Below are positions 9,198 through 17,151 of a DNA stretch of 64,000 bases, in pieces. Origin of the DNA: DATAQC01 sp038238185 (GTDB lineage: Bacteria; Actinomycetota; Acidimicrobiia; Acidimicrobiales; AC-14); the NCBI GenBank assembly GCA_038238185.1, contig JBBRXY010000005.1:12432-76431 (forward strand). Reading direction: 5' to 3'. A program made the position numbers and the translations under genes. Each line of letters starts with the position of its first letter. Positions within the stretch are counted from its first letter, which is position 1. The notes beneath the pieces were generated by a model that saw only the letters and a program-made list of their open reading frames with translations, was not told the origin of the DNA and searched no databases.

Positions 9198-10639
9198 TGG
9201 CCCGCCGGCCTGGATGCAGTGTCGGTGCCCCGACTCCGGGCCAGCTCGTCGCGCACGACCCTGCGGTCGTCGAACTCGACCACCGAGTCGCCGGTCACCT
9301 GGGTGGCTTCGTGGCCCTTGCCGGCGACCACGACGACGTCTCCGGGTCGGGCCCGGCCGACAGCCTCGGCGATCGCCGCCCGGCGGTCGGGCTCCACGAG
9401 CAACGCATCTTTGTCGACGACGCCCGCCCGGACCTCGGCGATGATGGCCAGTGGATCCTCGCTGCGCGGGTTGTCGGTGGTGAGCACGGCCAGGTCGGCC
9501 AGCCGGGTCGCCACCTCGCCCATAGCCGGGCGTTTGCCCCGGTCACGGTCGCCGCCGCACCCGAACACGACGAGCACCCGTCCGGGTCCTGCGCCGGCGG
9601 CGCGGGCGGCATGCCGGGCGGCCACGAGGGCGTGCTCGAGGCTGTCGGGCGTGTGGGCGTAGTCGACGAGCACGGTGAACGGTTGACCGCCGTCGATGGC
9701 CTCGAACCGACCGGGGATCGACGACACCGAGGACAGGCCCTCGGCCACGGCCGCCGCCTCGACGCCCAGCTCCCGGGCGGCGGTGGCGGCGGCCAGGCCG
9801 TTGGAAACGTTGAACGCGCCGCCCAGCCGCAGCCGGACGGGCTGACCGTCCCAGCGGAACGTGCTGGAGGTGGTGCCGACGTCGAGGTCGACGGCGTCGG
9901 CCAGGGAGAACGGCCGGGTGGGGATCGACACGGTGTCGAGCAGCCGCCGGCCCCAGGGATCGTCGCTGTTCAGCACGGCCACGGCCGCCCGGTCGGGTGA
10001 GAAGAGCGACGCCTTGGCGGCGAAGTACTCGGGCATGGTCCCGTGGAAATCGAGGTGGTCCGGGCTCAGGTTCGTGAAGACGGCCACCGTGAACCAGGTG
10101 GCGTCCACCCGGTGCTGAGCCAGAGCGTGCGACGACACCTCGACGGCGGCGCCACTCACACCCCTCCCGGCCAGGTCGGCCAGTCGGGCCTGGAGATCGA
10201 TGGCCTCCGGCGTAGTTCGGGGGCCCGAGAGGGTCCCGATGACCTCGCACGGTCGGCCGCCGGCGTCCAGGGCGGCAGCCAGGAAATGAGTGGTCGTCGT
10301 CTTGCCGTTGGTGCCGGTGACCCCGACCACGGACAGGCGGCGAGAGGGATGTCCGAAGAACATGGCTGCGGCGGGGGCCATGGCCGCTCGCGTGCAGGCC
10401 ACGATCGCCTGCGGTACGTCAATAGGAAGGGCCCGCTCGCAGAGGAGGGCGGCGGCGCCGGCAGCCACGGCGTCGGCAACCAGGTCGTGGCCGTCGACGC
10501 GCCCGCCGCGGACGCAGCAGAACAGGGCGCCGGGCATCACGGCCCGGGAATCATGGGTGATGGCGGCGATCTCGGTGCCGGCCGGGTCTCCCCGGAACTC
10601 CAGCACCTCCAGCTCGCCGAGTAGCCGGTCTAACCGCAA
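9194..10639 (-). CDS. murE: UDP-MurNAc-L-Ala-D-Glu--meso-diaminopimelate ligase MurE
   Basis: Mur ligase adding the third stem-peptide residue. The 481-residue protein has THDSRAVMPGALFCCVRG, the P-loop VTGTNGKTTTTHFLAAAL, VSSHALAQHRVD, NLSPDHLDFHGTM, DYAHTPDSLEHAL, FGCGGDRDRGKRP and TTDNPRSEDPLAI (about residue 388). DNPR is the recognised signature for meso-DAP specificity, so this cell wall is predicted to be of the DAP type. The start is TTG with GAGG 7 nt upstream. That ribosome-binding site directly abuts the palindromic element separating murE from ftsI, so murE is the first gene of the operon not translationally coupled to its upstream neighbour by overlap. Confidence 0.95.
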   Translation of the reverse strand: MRLDRLLGELEVLEFRGDPAGTEIAAITHDSRAVMPGALFCCVRGGRVDGHDLVADAVAAGAAALLCERALPIDVPQAIVACTRAAMAPAAAMFFGHPSRRLSVVGVTGTNGKTTTTHFLAAALDAGGRPCEVIGTLSGPRTTPEAIDLQARLADLAGRGVSGAAVEVSSHALAQHRVDATWFTVAVFTNLSPDHLDFHGTMPEYFAAKASLFSPDRAAVAVLNSDDPWGRRLLDTVSIPTRPFSLADAVDLDVGTTSSTFRWDGQPVRLRLGGAFNVSNGLAAATAARELGVEAAAVAEGLSSVSSIPGRFEAIDGGQPFTVLVDYAHTPDSLEHALVAARHAARAAGAGPGRVLVVFGCGGDRDRGKRPAMGEVATRLADLAVLTTDNPRSEDPLAIIAEVRAGVVDKDALLVEPDRRAAIAEAVGRARPGDVVVVAGKGHEATQVTGDSVVEFDDRRVVRDELARSRGTDTASRPAGQ

Positions 10640-10650
10640 GCGGGATCCTC

Positions 10651-10743
10651 AGGGTCCAGAAGATGACTAGCTGTGCATTGCCGCAAGCCACCTACCTGTG
10701 GATTGTCATCGTCGAATGCACAGCTAGTCATCTTCCTGACCCT
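10651..10743. repeat. 93-bp palindromic element, copy A (ftsI-murE)
   Basis: Two 29-nt arms (10651-10679 and 10715-10743) are complementary except for two adjacent positions, and enclose a 35-nt loop. The inner stem is CTAGCTGTGCATT paired with AATGCACAGCTAG. The loop holds CCACCTACCTGTGG, which can itself pair. On the minus strand the arm begins on the last nucleotide of the ftsI TGA stop. A second copy lies at 43093-43184. Confidence 0.92.
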
Positions 10744-12677
10744 CAGGGCCTCGACGTCGGAGTCCGCCCGAGCGTACCGGCCCCGGTGGCGTCTCCGGCA
10801 ATGCCGGGCGGGGGGACCGAGGCAGGCGTCCCCACGGGCGACGCCGGCGCCGAACCGTCGGCAGGGACGGGCGTCGGCACCACGGCTCCCATGGCGACGG
10901 AGGCGACGTCGGGGGGAATGCGCATCAGGCGGGCGGCGAACCCGGCCAGTTGTGAGAACACCGGGGCCGACACCAGGCCTCCGAAGATCGGCGTGGGCTC
11001 GTCGAGCACCACGATGGCCGACAGCCTGGGTGATTCGGCGGGAAGGAAGCCGGCGAAGGTGGCGATGTAGGCCCCGTCTTTGTATCCAGCCCCGTCGTCA
11101 CGCACCTTCTGGGCCGTCCCGGTCTTGCCGGCCACGCTGTAGCCGGGGATGGCGGCCGCCGTCGCCGTTCCGTCGGCGACCACCTCCTGGAGCATGGGGA
11201 CGACGGCCCGGGCCGTCGCCTCGGACACCACTCGGCGGGGGGCCGGCGGCCGCACGTCGTGAACCTTGCCGCCGGCGTCGACGACCCGCTTCACGAGGGT
11301 AGGGGGAACCTGCACCCCACCGTTGGCGATCGAGTTGTAGGCGACCAGCATCTGCAGGGCCGTGACCGCCACCCCTTGGCCGATGGGCACGGTGGCGAGG
11401 GAGGAGCCCGACCAGTCCGCCGGCTTCGGGAGAAGCCCGGACGACTCTCCGGGAAAGTTGAGGTTCGTGCGGTCGGAGAGGCCGAAGGCGCGGATGTAGT
11501 GGTCGATCCGTTCCTTCCCCTGCTTCTTGGCGATCATGATCGTCCCCACGTTGGACGAGTCGGCCACGATGCGGTTCACGGGCATCTCCTCGGTGCCATG
11601 GGGCTCGGCGTCGTGGAAGGTGGAACCGGCCATGGAGAGCTGGTCGGGGACGACGAACGTGTCGGTGGGCCGAACCGTTCCGTCCTCGATGGCGCCGGCC
11701 ACGGTGATCATCTTGTTGACCGACCCGGGCTCGTAGACGTGGGTGACGGCGGCGTTGTCGGGCGAGGGGCCGGGCGGGGCGCCGCCCACCCCGGCTGTGA
11801 GGTTGGCCATGGACAGGACCTCGCCCGTCTGCGGGTCCATGACGATGGCGATGCCGGCCTTGGCCTGCGTCGCCACGATCTGGGCCGACAGGGCTCGCTC
11901 AGTCTCGTACTGGAGGGCGCGATCGAGGGTGAGGAGGAACTCCGCGCCCGGGGCCGCCGCCTTCAGCTCGTGGATGCCTGCGGCGATGTCGCGACCAGCC
12001 GGGTCCTTCTCGACCACGAGCTGGCCGGCGGTACCGGTGAGCTGCTTCTCGTACTGGAGCTCCAACCCGGACAAGCCCTTGTCGTCGAGATCGACCCGAC
12101 CCAGGAGCGGCGCAGCGAGGGATCCGGCCGGATCGATCCGGGTGGGCTCCTCGAGGAGGGAGATCCCCTGAAGGCGGAGGGAGGCCACCTTGTCGGCCAC
12201 CGGGTCCTCGACCTTGCGGGCCAGGTAGACGAAGCCGCCACTGCTGGTGAGCTTGGCCCTGATCCCGGGCTCGTCGAGCTGGAGGAGTGGTGCGAGGGCA
12301 TGGGCGGCCCCGGCCGGGTCCCGAACCTCCTGGGGGTCGGCCCACACCGTCCTCAACCGGCTGGAGATGGCCAGAGCCTCGCCGTTGCGGTCGAGAATCG
12401 CCCCCCTCGGAGCGGGAAGGGTGGCGGTGCGCAGCCTCTGGGCCTTGCCAACCAGGGCGAACCTGCGCCCGCCCGGGCCCTGCACGGCGCCGAGCCGGAC
12501 GACCACGGCGACGAAGGCCACCGTCAGGACCACGAGGAGGCACAGCAGCCGACGGCGGGGCTTGTGGGCCGACGTCGACGCCGACGACCTCGGTGCCGGG
12601 CGGTGCGGAGGACCGGTCCGACGGCGAGCGGGAGGGCGCCCGGTCGGGCGACGGGTCAGGGTGGCCGAGGGGCTCAC
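10743..12677 (-). CDS. ftsI: Septal transpeptidase FtsI (PBP3, class B PBP)
   Basis: Membrane-anchored D,D-transpeptidase of the divisome. The GTG at 12677 overlaps the ftsL stop (GTGA); the longer open frame upstream lies inside ftsL. The 644-residue product has a basic Pro/Arg-rich tail and a membrane anchor (LLCLLVVLTVAFVAVVVRL). The dimerisation domain starts at PAPRGAILDRNGEALAIS. The transpeptidase domain has SVNK (SxxK, about residue 318), SSN (SxN, about 372) and KTGTAQK (KTG, about 515). No C-terminal PASTA repeat follows; the tail is low-complexity Ala/Gly/Pro. Its stop codon touches the palindromic element. Confidence 0.94.
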   Translation of the reverse strand: MSPSATLTRRPTGRPPARRRTGPPHRPAPRSSASTSAHKPRRRLLCLLVVLTVAFVAVVVRLGAVQGPGGRRFALVGKAQRLRTATLPAPRGAILDRNGEALAISSRLRTVWADPQEVRDPAGAAHALAPLLQLDEPGIRAKLTSSGGFVYLARKVEDPVADKVASLRLQGISLLEEPTRIDPAGSLAAPLLGRVDLDDKGLSGLELQYEKQLTGTAGQLVVEKDPAGRDIAAGIHELKAAAPGAEFLLTLDRALQYETERALSAQIVATQAKAGIAIVMDPQTGEVLSMANLTAGVGGAPPGPSPDNAAVTHVYEPGSVNKMITVAGAIEDGTVRPTDTFVVPDQLSMAGSTFHDAEPHGTEEMPVNRIVADSSNVGTIMIAKKQGKERIDHYIRAFGLSDRTNLNFPGESSGLLPKPADWSGSSLATVPIGQGVAVTALQMLVAYNSIANGGVQVPPTLVKRVVDAGGKVHDVRPPAPRRVVSEATARAVVPMLQEVVADGTATAAAIPGYSVAGKTGTAQKVRDDGAGYKDGAYIATFAGFLPAESPRLSAIVVLDEPTPIFGGLVSAPVFSQLAGFAARLMRIPPDVASVAMGAVVPTPVPADGSAPASPVGTPASVPPPGIAGDATGAGTLGRTPTSRP

Positions 12678-13285
12678 GGGTGCCGGACCGCAACCGTGGT
12701 GGGCGTCGCCTGCAGGCCGGCGTTCGTCGCAGTCGTGGTCGGCGTGACAGCCGTGGTCGGCGTGACAGCCGTCGTCGCGATCGCAGTCGCGGCCGACGCC
12801 GGCGCGGCCGTCGGCGTGGCGGCGTCGGTCGAGGCGCTGGTTGTGGCCGGTGCCGGGAGGGGCTCGGTGGGAACAGGTGGCAACGGTGATGTCGGATCGG
12901 CTGCGGGGAGGTAGGCGACCACGGCCAACGGCACCATGCCCAAGTGCTGGCGGGCCCAGCCGACCACCCGGGCGGGAGCCTCGAGCTGGGCGACGTCCAC
13001 CGTCAGCTGACCCTTGCGGGCTGCGGCAGCATCGGCCCGTTTGTGGAGGGCGTCGAGGTCGGCCTGGCCCTGGGTGAGGAGGACGTGCAGGCAGACCACC
13101 CCGAACAGCCCGACGGCGGCGAGGGCCGACGCCAGCACCGTCGCGGCCCGGGTGAGGGCCCGCCGTCGGGGAAGCGACGAGTGGTCGACCAGCCGGAGCG
13201 CGGGAGCGACAACGGCAGCCGACCCCGAAGATGCCCGGCGGGGTGCCGGCCGGGCGGCCAGTCGGGCGGCGCGGGCCTGGCTCAT
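12674..13285 (-). CDS. ftsL: Cell division protein FtsL
   Basis: Small bitopic divisome protein, called mainly from position between rsmH and ftsI. The ATG at 13285 overlaps the rsmH stop (ATGA). The product has 203 residues: a basic tail, one membrane span (about residues 46-66), a short LDALHKRADAAAARKGQL coiled-coil-like stretch, then ARQHLGMVPLAVVAYLPA, as in FtsL proteins. Odd: a long C-terminal Ala/Thr/Pro tail (about 80 residues, with ATTAVTPTTAVTPTTT) extends beyond the usual FtsL end; it includes a tandem VTPTTA repeat. Confidence 0.85.
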   Translation of the reverse strand: MSQARAARLAARPAPRRASSGSAAVVAPALRLVDHSSLPRRRALTRAATVLASALAAVGLFGVVCLHVLLTQGQADLDALHKRADAAAARKGQLTVDVAQLEAPARVVGWARQHLGMVPLAVVAYLPAADPTSPLPPVPTEPLPAPATTSASTDAATPTAAPASAATAIATTAVTPTTAVTPTTTATNAGLQATPTTVAVRHP

Positions 13286-14229
13286 GCCAGCTTCTCGACT
13301 GCTCGCAGGCGGGCGCTCTCGGACCGACGGTTGGCAGCCACCTCGGCCGGGCTCGGCCGGGTACCCCGGCGAAGGTGCCGGACCCTCGGCCGGGCGCCAC
13401 ACACACAGGGCAACCGGGGCGGGCAGGTGCAACCACCGCTGGCGGCCTGGGTGAGGCGGGCCTTGACGATGCGATCCTCACCGGAGTGGTAGGCGAGGAC
13501 CACGACGCGACCCTCGGGGGCCAGTTGGTCGACGGCAGTGTCGATAGCGCTACCGAGGATGGCCAGCTCTTCGTTGACCTCGATGCGAATGGCCTGGAAG
13601 GAGCGGCGCGCGGGATCCCCGCCCCGGCGGCGCGCGGGGGCGGGTATGGCAGCGCGGATCACCTCGGCCAGCTCGCCGGTCGTGGCCAGCGGCCGGGCGC
13701 CGACGATGGCCCGGGCAATGCGCCGGGCATATCGTTCGTCGCCCAGTTCGGCCAGCACGGTCGCCAGGCGCTGCTCGCTGTAGCCGTTGACGACGTCGTC
13801 GGCACTCGTCGGCTGGTCGCGGTCCATGCGCATGTCGAGCGGACCGTTGCCGCGATAGGAAAAGCCGCGCTCGGGCCGGTCGAGCTGGGGCGAGCTGACG
13901 CCGAGATCGAACAGCACTCCCGAGACCCGGTCATGACCCAGCTCCTGGCAGACGGCGGCCATCCGGTCGAACCGGGAATGACGCAGCACGACCCGCCCAC
14001 CGAAGGGCTGCAACGCCGTCGCCGCGGCAACCAGGGCATCGGCGTCGCGGTCCAGGCCCACGACCTGAAGGTGCCGATAGGCAGCGAGGAGTGCCCCGGC
14101 GTGGCCCCCACCGCCGACGGTGGCATCGACCACCGGTCCCGGCGGCACAGCCTCGAACAGGGCGGTGACCTCGGCCACCATGACAGGACGATGCTCGAAG
14201 GCCCGGCCAGGTTCTGCCGGGTCGTTCAT
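13282..14229 (-). CDS. rsmH: 16S rRNA (cytosine-1402-N4)-methyltransferase RsmH
   Basis: SAM-dependent methyltransferase acting on C1402 of 16S rRNA, second gene of most dcw clusters. Motifs: HRPVMVAEV, DATVGGGGHAGALL (SAM loop), GVLFDLGVSSPQLDRPERGFSY, PLDMRMD, SFQAIRIEVNEEL and VVLAYHSGEDRIVK. The ATG at 14229 (GAGG about 5 nt upstream) is chosen; an in-frame ATG at 14250 lies within the predicted leader stem. Product about 315 residues. ATGA overlap with ftsL. Confidence 0.94.
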   Translation of the reverse strand: MNDPAEPGRAFEHRPVMVAEVTALFEAVPPGPVVDATVGGGGHAGALLAAYRHLQVVGLDRDADALVAAATALQPFGGRVVLRHSRFDRMAAVCQELGHDRVSGVLFDLGVSSPQLDRPERGFSYRGNGPLDMRMDRDQPTSADDVVNGYSEQRLATVLAELGDERYARRIARAIVGARPLATTGELAEVIRAAIPAPARRRGGDPARRSFQAIRIEVNEELAILGSAIDTAVDQLAPEGRVVVLAYHSGEDRIVKARLTQAASGGCTCPPRLPCVCGARPRVRHLRRGTRPSPAEVAANRRSESARLRAVEKLA

Positions 14230-14234
14230 TGGAC

Positions 14235-14358
14235 CTCGTCCGTCCGCCATCCCCCGCCCGGAAGGCTCCGAGCAGGCCATCTGCTCGATCGGAGCCAAGA
14301 CACAGGGCGAAGAGGGGGGTCTTCCCACGTGCCGGTCGGGGGATGGCGCACGGACGAG
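14235..14358 (-). ncRNA. Candidate structured leader RNA upstream of rsmH (mraW)
   Basis: Two 27-nt arms (14332-14358 and 14235-14261) pair at 25 positions. They enclose a hairpin at 14264-14296 (CGAGCAG/CTGCTCG plus GGCTC/GAGCC with a 4-nt bulge) and a second hairpin around 14304-14325 (GAAGA/TCTTC). The result looks like a three-way junction ending 5 nt before the rsmH start and abutting its Shine-Dalgarno region. An actinobacterial 'mraW' leader RNA motif has been described in this position; whether this matches its consensus was not tested. Confidence 0.6.
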
Positions 14359-14398
14359 AGCGATGTCGGTGGTCTCCTGTCGTCTGGTTGAGGTCGGT

Positions 14399-14470
14399 CG
14401 GAACAGTCGGAACAGTCGGAACAGTCGGAACAGTCGGAACAGTCGGAACAGTCGGAACAGTCGGAACAGT
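14399..14470. repeat. 9-bp satellite, 8 perfect copies (mraZ-rsmH gap)
   Basis: CGGAACAGT is repeated eight times without error, followed by two degenerate copies to about 14488. It lies in the untranslated stretch between mraZ and rsmH, on the 5' side of the structured leader. Both strands can be read as short-period peptides, but no start site supports a gene. Confidence 0.95.
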
Positions 14471-14518
14471 CGGATCGGTCGGGTCGGTCCTGACGGTCAT
14501 GGCGAACATTGGTGGATC

Positions 14519-14947
14519 TCAACTGTCGGTTCTCTCGAGGTCGACGCCGTCACCGGAGAGGCCCTCCTCGCCGACGCGCTTCGTCTCCTGCCACGTGGCG
14601 GCGTCCCAGATCTCCACGTGATCGAAGGCCCCGGTGATGGCGACCTCCCGGCCGAGGTGGGCGAACGCCCGCAGCGACGCGGGAAGCGCCACCCGGCCCT
14701 GCCGGTCGGGACTGGCGTCCTGGGCCCCGGCGAAGAAAGCCCTGGCCTGGTTGCGATCGGCCGGCGTTCCCCGCCATTTGGCCTTCATCTCCTGCGACCG
14801 ACCCTCGAACTCCTCGGGTGGCCACAGAGCCAGGCACCCGTCCACTTCGCTGGTGACGAACGCCGATTCGAGCTGGTCGCGGAAGCGAGCCGGAAGGATC
14901 ACCCTCCCTTTCGCATCCAGGGAGTGACTGTGCTCTCCCAGGAACAT
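14519..14947 (-). CDS. mraZ: Transcriptional regulator / division protein MraZ
   Basis: Two-domain SpoVT/AbrB-like DNA-binding protein, first gene of the dcw operon and usually its autoregulator. ATG at 14947 gives the canonical MFLGEHSHSLDAKGRVILPARFR start, here split as MFLGEHSHSLDAKGRV and ILPARFR, with GAGGTGG 5-6 nt upstream; a GTG at 14956 would place the start inside that ribosome-binding site. The second half carries DRQGRVALPASLRAFAHLGR, the repeated AbrB-like motif. 142 residues, normal length. Confidence 0.93.
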   Translation of the reverse strand: MFLGEHSHSLDAKGRVILPARFRDQLESAFVTSEVDGCLALWPPEEFEGRSQEMKAKWRGTPADRNQARAFFAGAQDASPDRQGRVALPASLRAFAHLGREVAITGAFDHVEIWDAATWQETKRVGEEGLSGDGVDLERTDS

Positions 14948-15053
14948 CTGCGCCACCTCGGTCCGGATCTCGCTCGTCGGTCATCATGGAGGGCCTATCC
15001 ATCACCTCTGGCATGTCGGTCATGTCAGGCTCCCCCCCGCACCACTTCACTCC

Positions 15054-15082
15054 ACCGTACTCCCCCCTCCCCCACCCGTCAA
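15054..15082 (-). promoter_or_regulatory. Predicted dcw operon promoter (upstream of mraZ)
   Basis: On the minus strand TTGACG (15077-15082), a 17-nt spacer and TACGGT (15054-15059) match a housekeeping sigma promoter. The predicted leader is about 100 nt before the mraZ ATG. The divergent murT gene starts at 15111. Confidence 0.6.
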
Positions 15083-15110
15083 CAATTCCTGGTCATCAAC
15101 CGGGCGAAAA

Positions 15111-16388
15111 ATGATGAATGCTGGGCGCATGGCCCTCCCTCTGCGTACGCGGCTCGCAGTTCTGGCCGGGCGGACGATCTCGGAGGTGTCCCGGCGAGCG
15201 GGTACGGGTGAGGGGTCGGCGGTGGGCGGCCGGGTCACCCTCGCCCTGGACCCACACGCCCTCGAGGTGCTGGCCGCCGGGCGCGAGATGGCCCTGGTGT
15301 CGGGCACCAACGGCAAGACCACCACCACCCGCCTCCTCGCCGCCGCGCTGGGCACCAAGGGCGGGGTCACCACCAACTCGGCCGGGGCCAACCTCCTCTC
15401 CGGGCTGGTGAGCACCCTGTCGGGCTCCGAGCCGTCGGCCCTCGCCGCCTTCGAGGTCGACGAGGGGCTGCTCCCCACCGTGGTGGAGGCAGCCCGGCCG
15501 GCGGTCGTGGCCCTGCTGAACCTCAGCCGGGACCAGCTCGATCGCATCGGCGAGGTCCGCCTCCACGCCGAATCGTGGGGACGGGCGCTCGGCTCCGCCC
15601 CTGACACCACGGTGGTCGCCAACATCGACGACCCCCTGGTGGCGTGGGCCGCCCGGACGGCCAAAGAGGTGATCTGGGTGGGAACGGGCCAGCTGTGGCG
15701 CTCCGACGCCGCCGCCTGCCCGGCGTGCGGGGGGCGCATCGTCTGGGCCGGGGAGGAGGACACGGCGTGGTCGTGCACGTCGTGTGACTTCGCCCGGCCT
15801 CAGCCCGACCTGTGGCTCGAAGGCGAGGACCTGGTGCTGGCCCACGGGCGACGGGTCCCGATCCGGCTCCAGCTCCCGGGCTGGTGCAACCTGGCCAACG
15901 CAACCGTGGCCGCGGCGGCGGCGACCGTCCTCGGCGTCGACCCGGCCGCGGCGGTGCAGGGGATGGCCGGCGTGGGCACGGTCGCCGGGCGGTACGCGGT
16001 GGTCGACGTCGGCGGGGTGAGCGTGCGCCTCCTGCTGGCCAAGAACCCGGCCGGTTGGGCGGAGACCTTGAAGCTCATCCGACCGCCGCCCGTCCCCGTG
16101 GTCGTCGGCATCAACTCCCGGGTCGCCGACGGACGCGATCCCTCCTGGCTGTGGGACGTCCCCTTCGAGGCACTGCGAGGCAGGCTGGTCATCGCCACCG
16201 GCGAACGGGGCCGAGACCTCGCCGTGCGCCTGGGCTACGGCGAGGTCGAGCACCGGTTCGTGCCCGACTACCGCGACGCGGTCAGAGCGGCCGGCGCTTC
16301 CGCCATCGACCTGGCGGCCAACTACACCTCGTTCCAGGACGCCCGCGCCGCCTTCGGCCGAACCGGCGCCGGGCCTGTCGATGGCTGA
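15111..16388 (+). CDS. murT: Lipid II isoglutaminyl synthase subunit MurT
   Basis: Mur-ligase-like catalytic subunit that, with GatD, amidates the D-Glu alpha-carboxyl of lipid II. The 425-residue protein has the P-loop VSGTNGKTTTTRLLAAAL, NLSRDQLDRIGE, an inserted zinc ribbon (CPAC ... CTSC, about residues 203-225) and the C-terminal DUF1727 domain with LLLAKNPAGW and GINSRVADGRDPSWLWDV. Start could also be ATG 15129. Divergent from mraZ, so wall-precursor modification is encoded beside precursor synthesis. Confidence 0.93.
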   Translation: MMNAGRMALPLRTRLAVLAGRTISEVSRRAGTGEGSAVGGRVTLALDPHALEVLAAGREMALVSGTNGKTTTTRLLAAALGTKGGVTTNSAGANLLSGLVSTLSGSEPSALAAFEVDEGLLPTVVEAARPAVVALLNLSRDQLDRIGEVRLHAESWGRALGSAPDTTVVANIDDPLVAWAARTAKEVIWVGTGQLWRSDAAACPACGGRIVWAGEEDTAWSCTSCDFARPQPDLWLEGEDLVLAHGRRVPIRLQLPGWCNLANATVAAAAATVLGVDPAAAVQGMAGVGTVAGRYAVVDVGGVSVRLLLAKNPAGWAETLKLIRPPPVPVVVGINSRVADGRDPSWLWDVPFEALRGRLVIATGERGRDLAVRLGYGEVEHRFVPDYRDAVRAAGASAIDLAANYTSFQDARAAFGRTGAGPVDG

Positions 16389-17151
16389 CCCACGCGGCAC
16401 GGATGCCGTCTCGATCGGGCTGCTCTTTCCCGAGCTGCTGGGCACCTACGGCGACGGCGGGAACGCCGTGGTCCTGACCCAGCGCCTCCGTTGGCGGGGA
16501 ATCTCCGCCGACGTCGTCGAGGTTCCCGCGGGCGAGCCCATCCCCGAGTCGTGCGACATCTATCTCATGGGCGGCGGTGAGGACGGTCCCCAGACCCTGG
16601 CGGTGCGCGAGCTTCAGGCCCGCGGGGTCCTGCCCCGGGCCGTCGATCGCGGCGCGGCCGTGCTGGCCGTGTGTGCCGGCTACCAGTTGCTCGGTCGCGA
16701 GTTCCTGGGCCCCGACGGCTCACCCCACGCCGGCCTCGGCCTCCTGGACTGTGCGACCACACGAGGCCCCGGCCCACGCCGGGTGGGCGAGCTGGTTGTC
16801 GACGCCGATGCCGGCCTCGGGCTCCCGGCCCTCACCGGCTACGAGAACCATGCCGGCGTGACCAGATTGGGGCCGACGGCCCACCCCCTCGGCCGGGTGC
16901 GGGTCGGCCACGGCAACGACGCCGGCCAGGGCACCGAAGGCGTCGTCGACGGCCACGTGGTGGGCACCTATCTCCACGGCCCCGTCCTGGCCCGCAACCC
17001 GGCTCTGGCCGACCTGATCTTGGAGTGGGTGGTGGGACACCTCGACCCTGTCGACGACACCGAGGTCGACGCCCTACGAGCCGAGCGCATCGCCACGGCC
17101 CGCCGATCTCATCCCCTGTCCAGCCGGGGAGTCGTCCGGCGCCGGGCCTAA
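16381..17151 (+). CDS. gatD: Lipid II isoglutaminyl synthase subunit GatD
   Basis: CobB/CobQ-like class I glutamine amidotransferase giving ammonia to MurT. Catalytic Cys98 lies in VLAVCAGYQLLG and His199 in GTYLHGPVL. Other markers are FPELLGTYGDGGNAVVL near the N-terminus and GYENHAGVT. 256 residues. It overlaps murT by 8 nt (ATGGCTGA), consistent with a stoichiometric complex. The stop codon overlaps the convergent YceH-like gene by 4 nt. Confidence 0.94.
   Translation: MADPRGTDAVSIGLLFPELLGTYGDGGNAVVLTQRLRWRGISADVVEVPAGEPIPESCDIYLMGGGEDGPQTLAVRELQARGVLPRAVDRGAAVLAVCAGYQLLGREFLGPDGSPHAGLGLLDCATTRGPGPRRVGELVVDADAGLGLPALTGYENHAGVTRLGPTAHPLGRVRVGHGNDAGQGTEGVVDGHVVGTYLHGPVLARNPALADLILEWVVGHLDPVDDTEVDALRAERIATARRSHPLSSRGVVRRRA

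Noticed and set aside
11259..12914. 551-codon plus-strand open frame opposite ftsI
   Set aside because: Shadow of ftsI; low-complexity composition and no start signal.
14399..14470. CRISPR-like appearance of short regular repeats
   Set aside because: Units are contiguous with no spacers. No array with unique spacers and no cas gene exists anywhere in the window.
14226..14621. Peptides made of NSR/DCS or TVG repeats from the 9-bp satellite
   Set aside because: No ribosome-binding site; the frame exists only because the repeat lacks stops; region is explained as operon leader.
15040..15060. MraZ operator downstream of the dcw promoter (three GTGRA steps)
   Set aside because: Spacing is 5 nt, not the about 10-nt period of known TGGG-type MraZ boxes; too weak to annotate.
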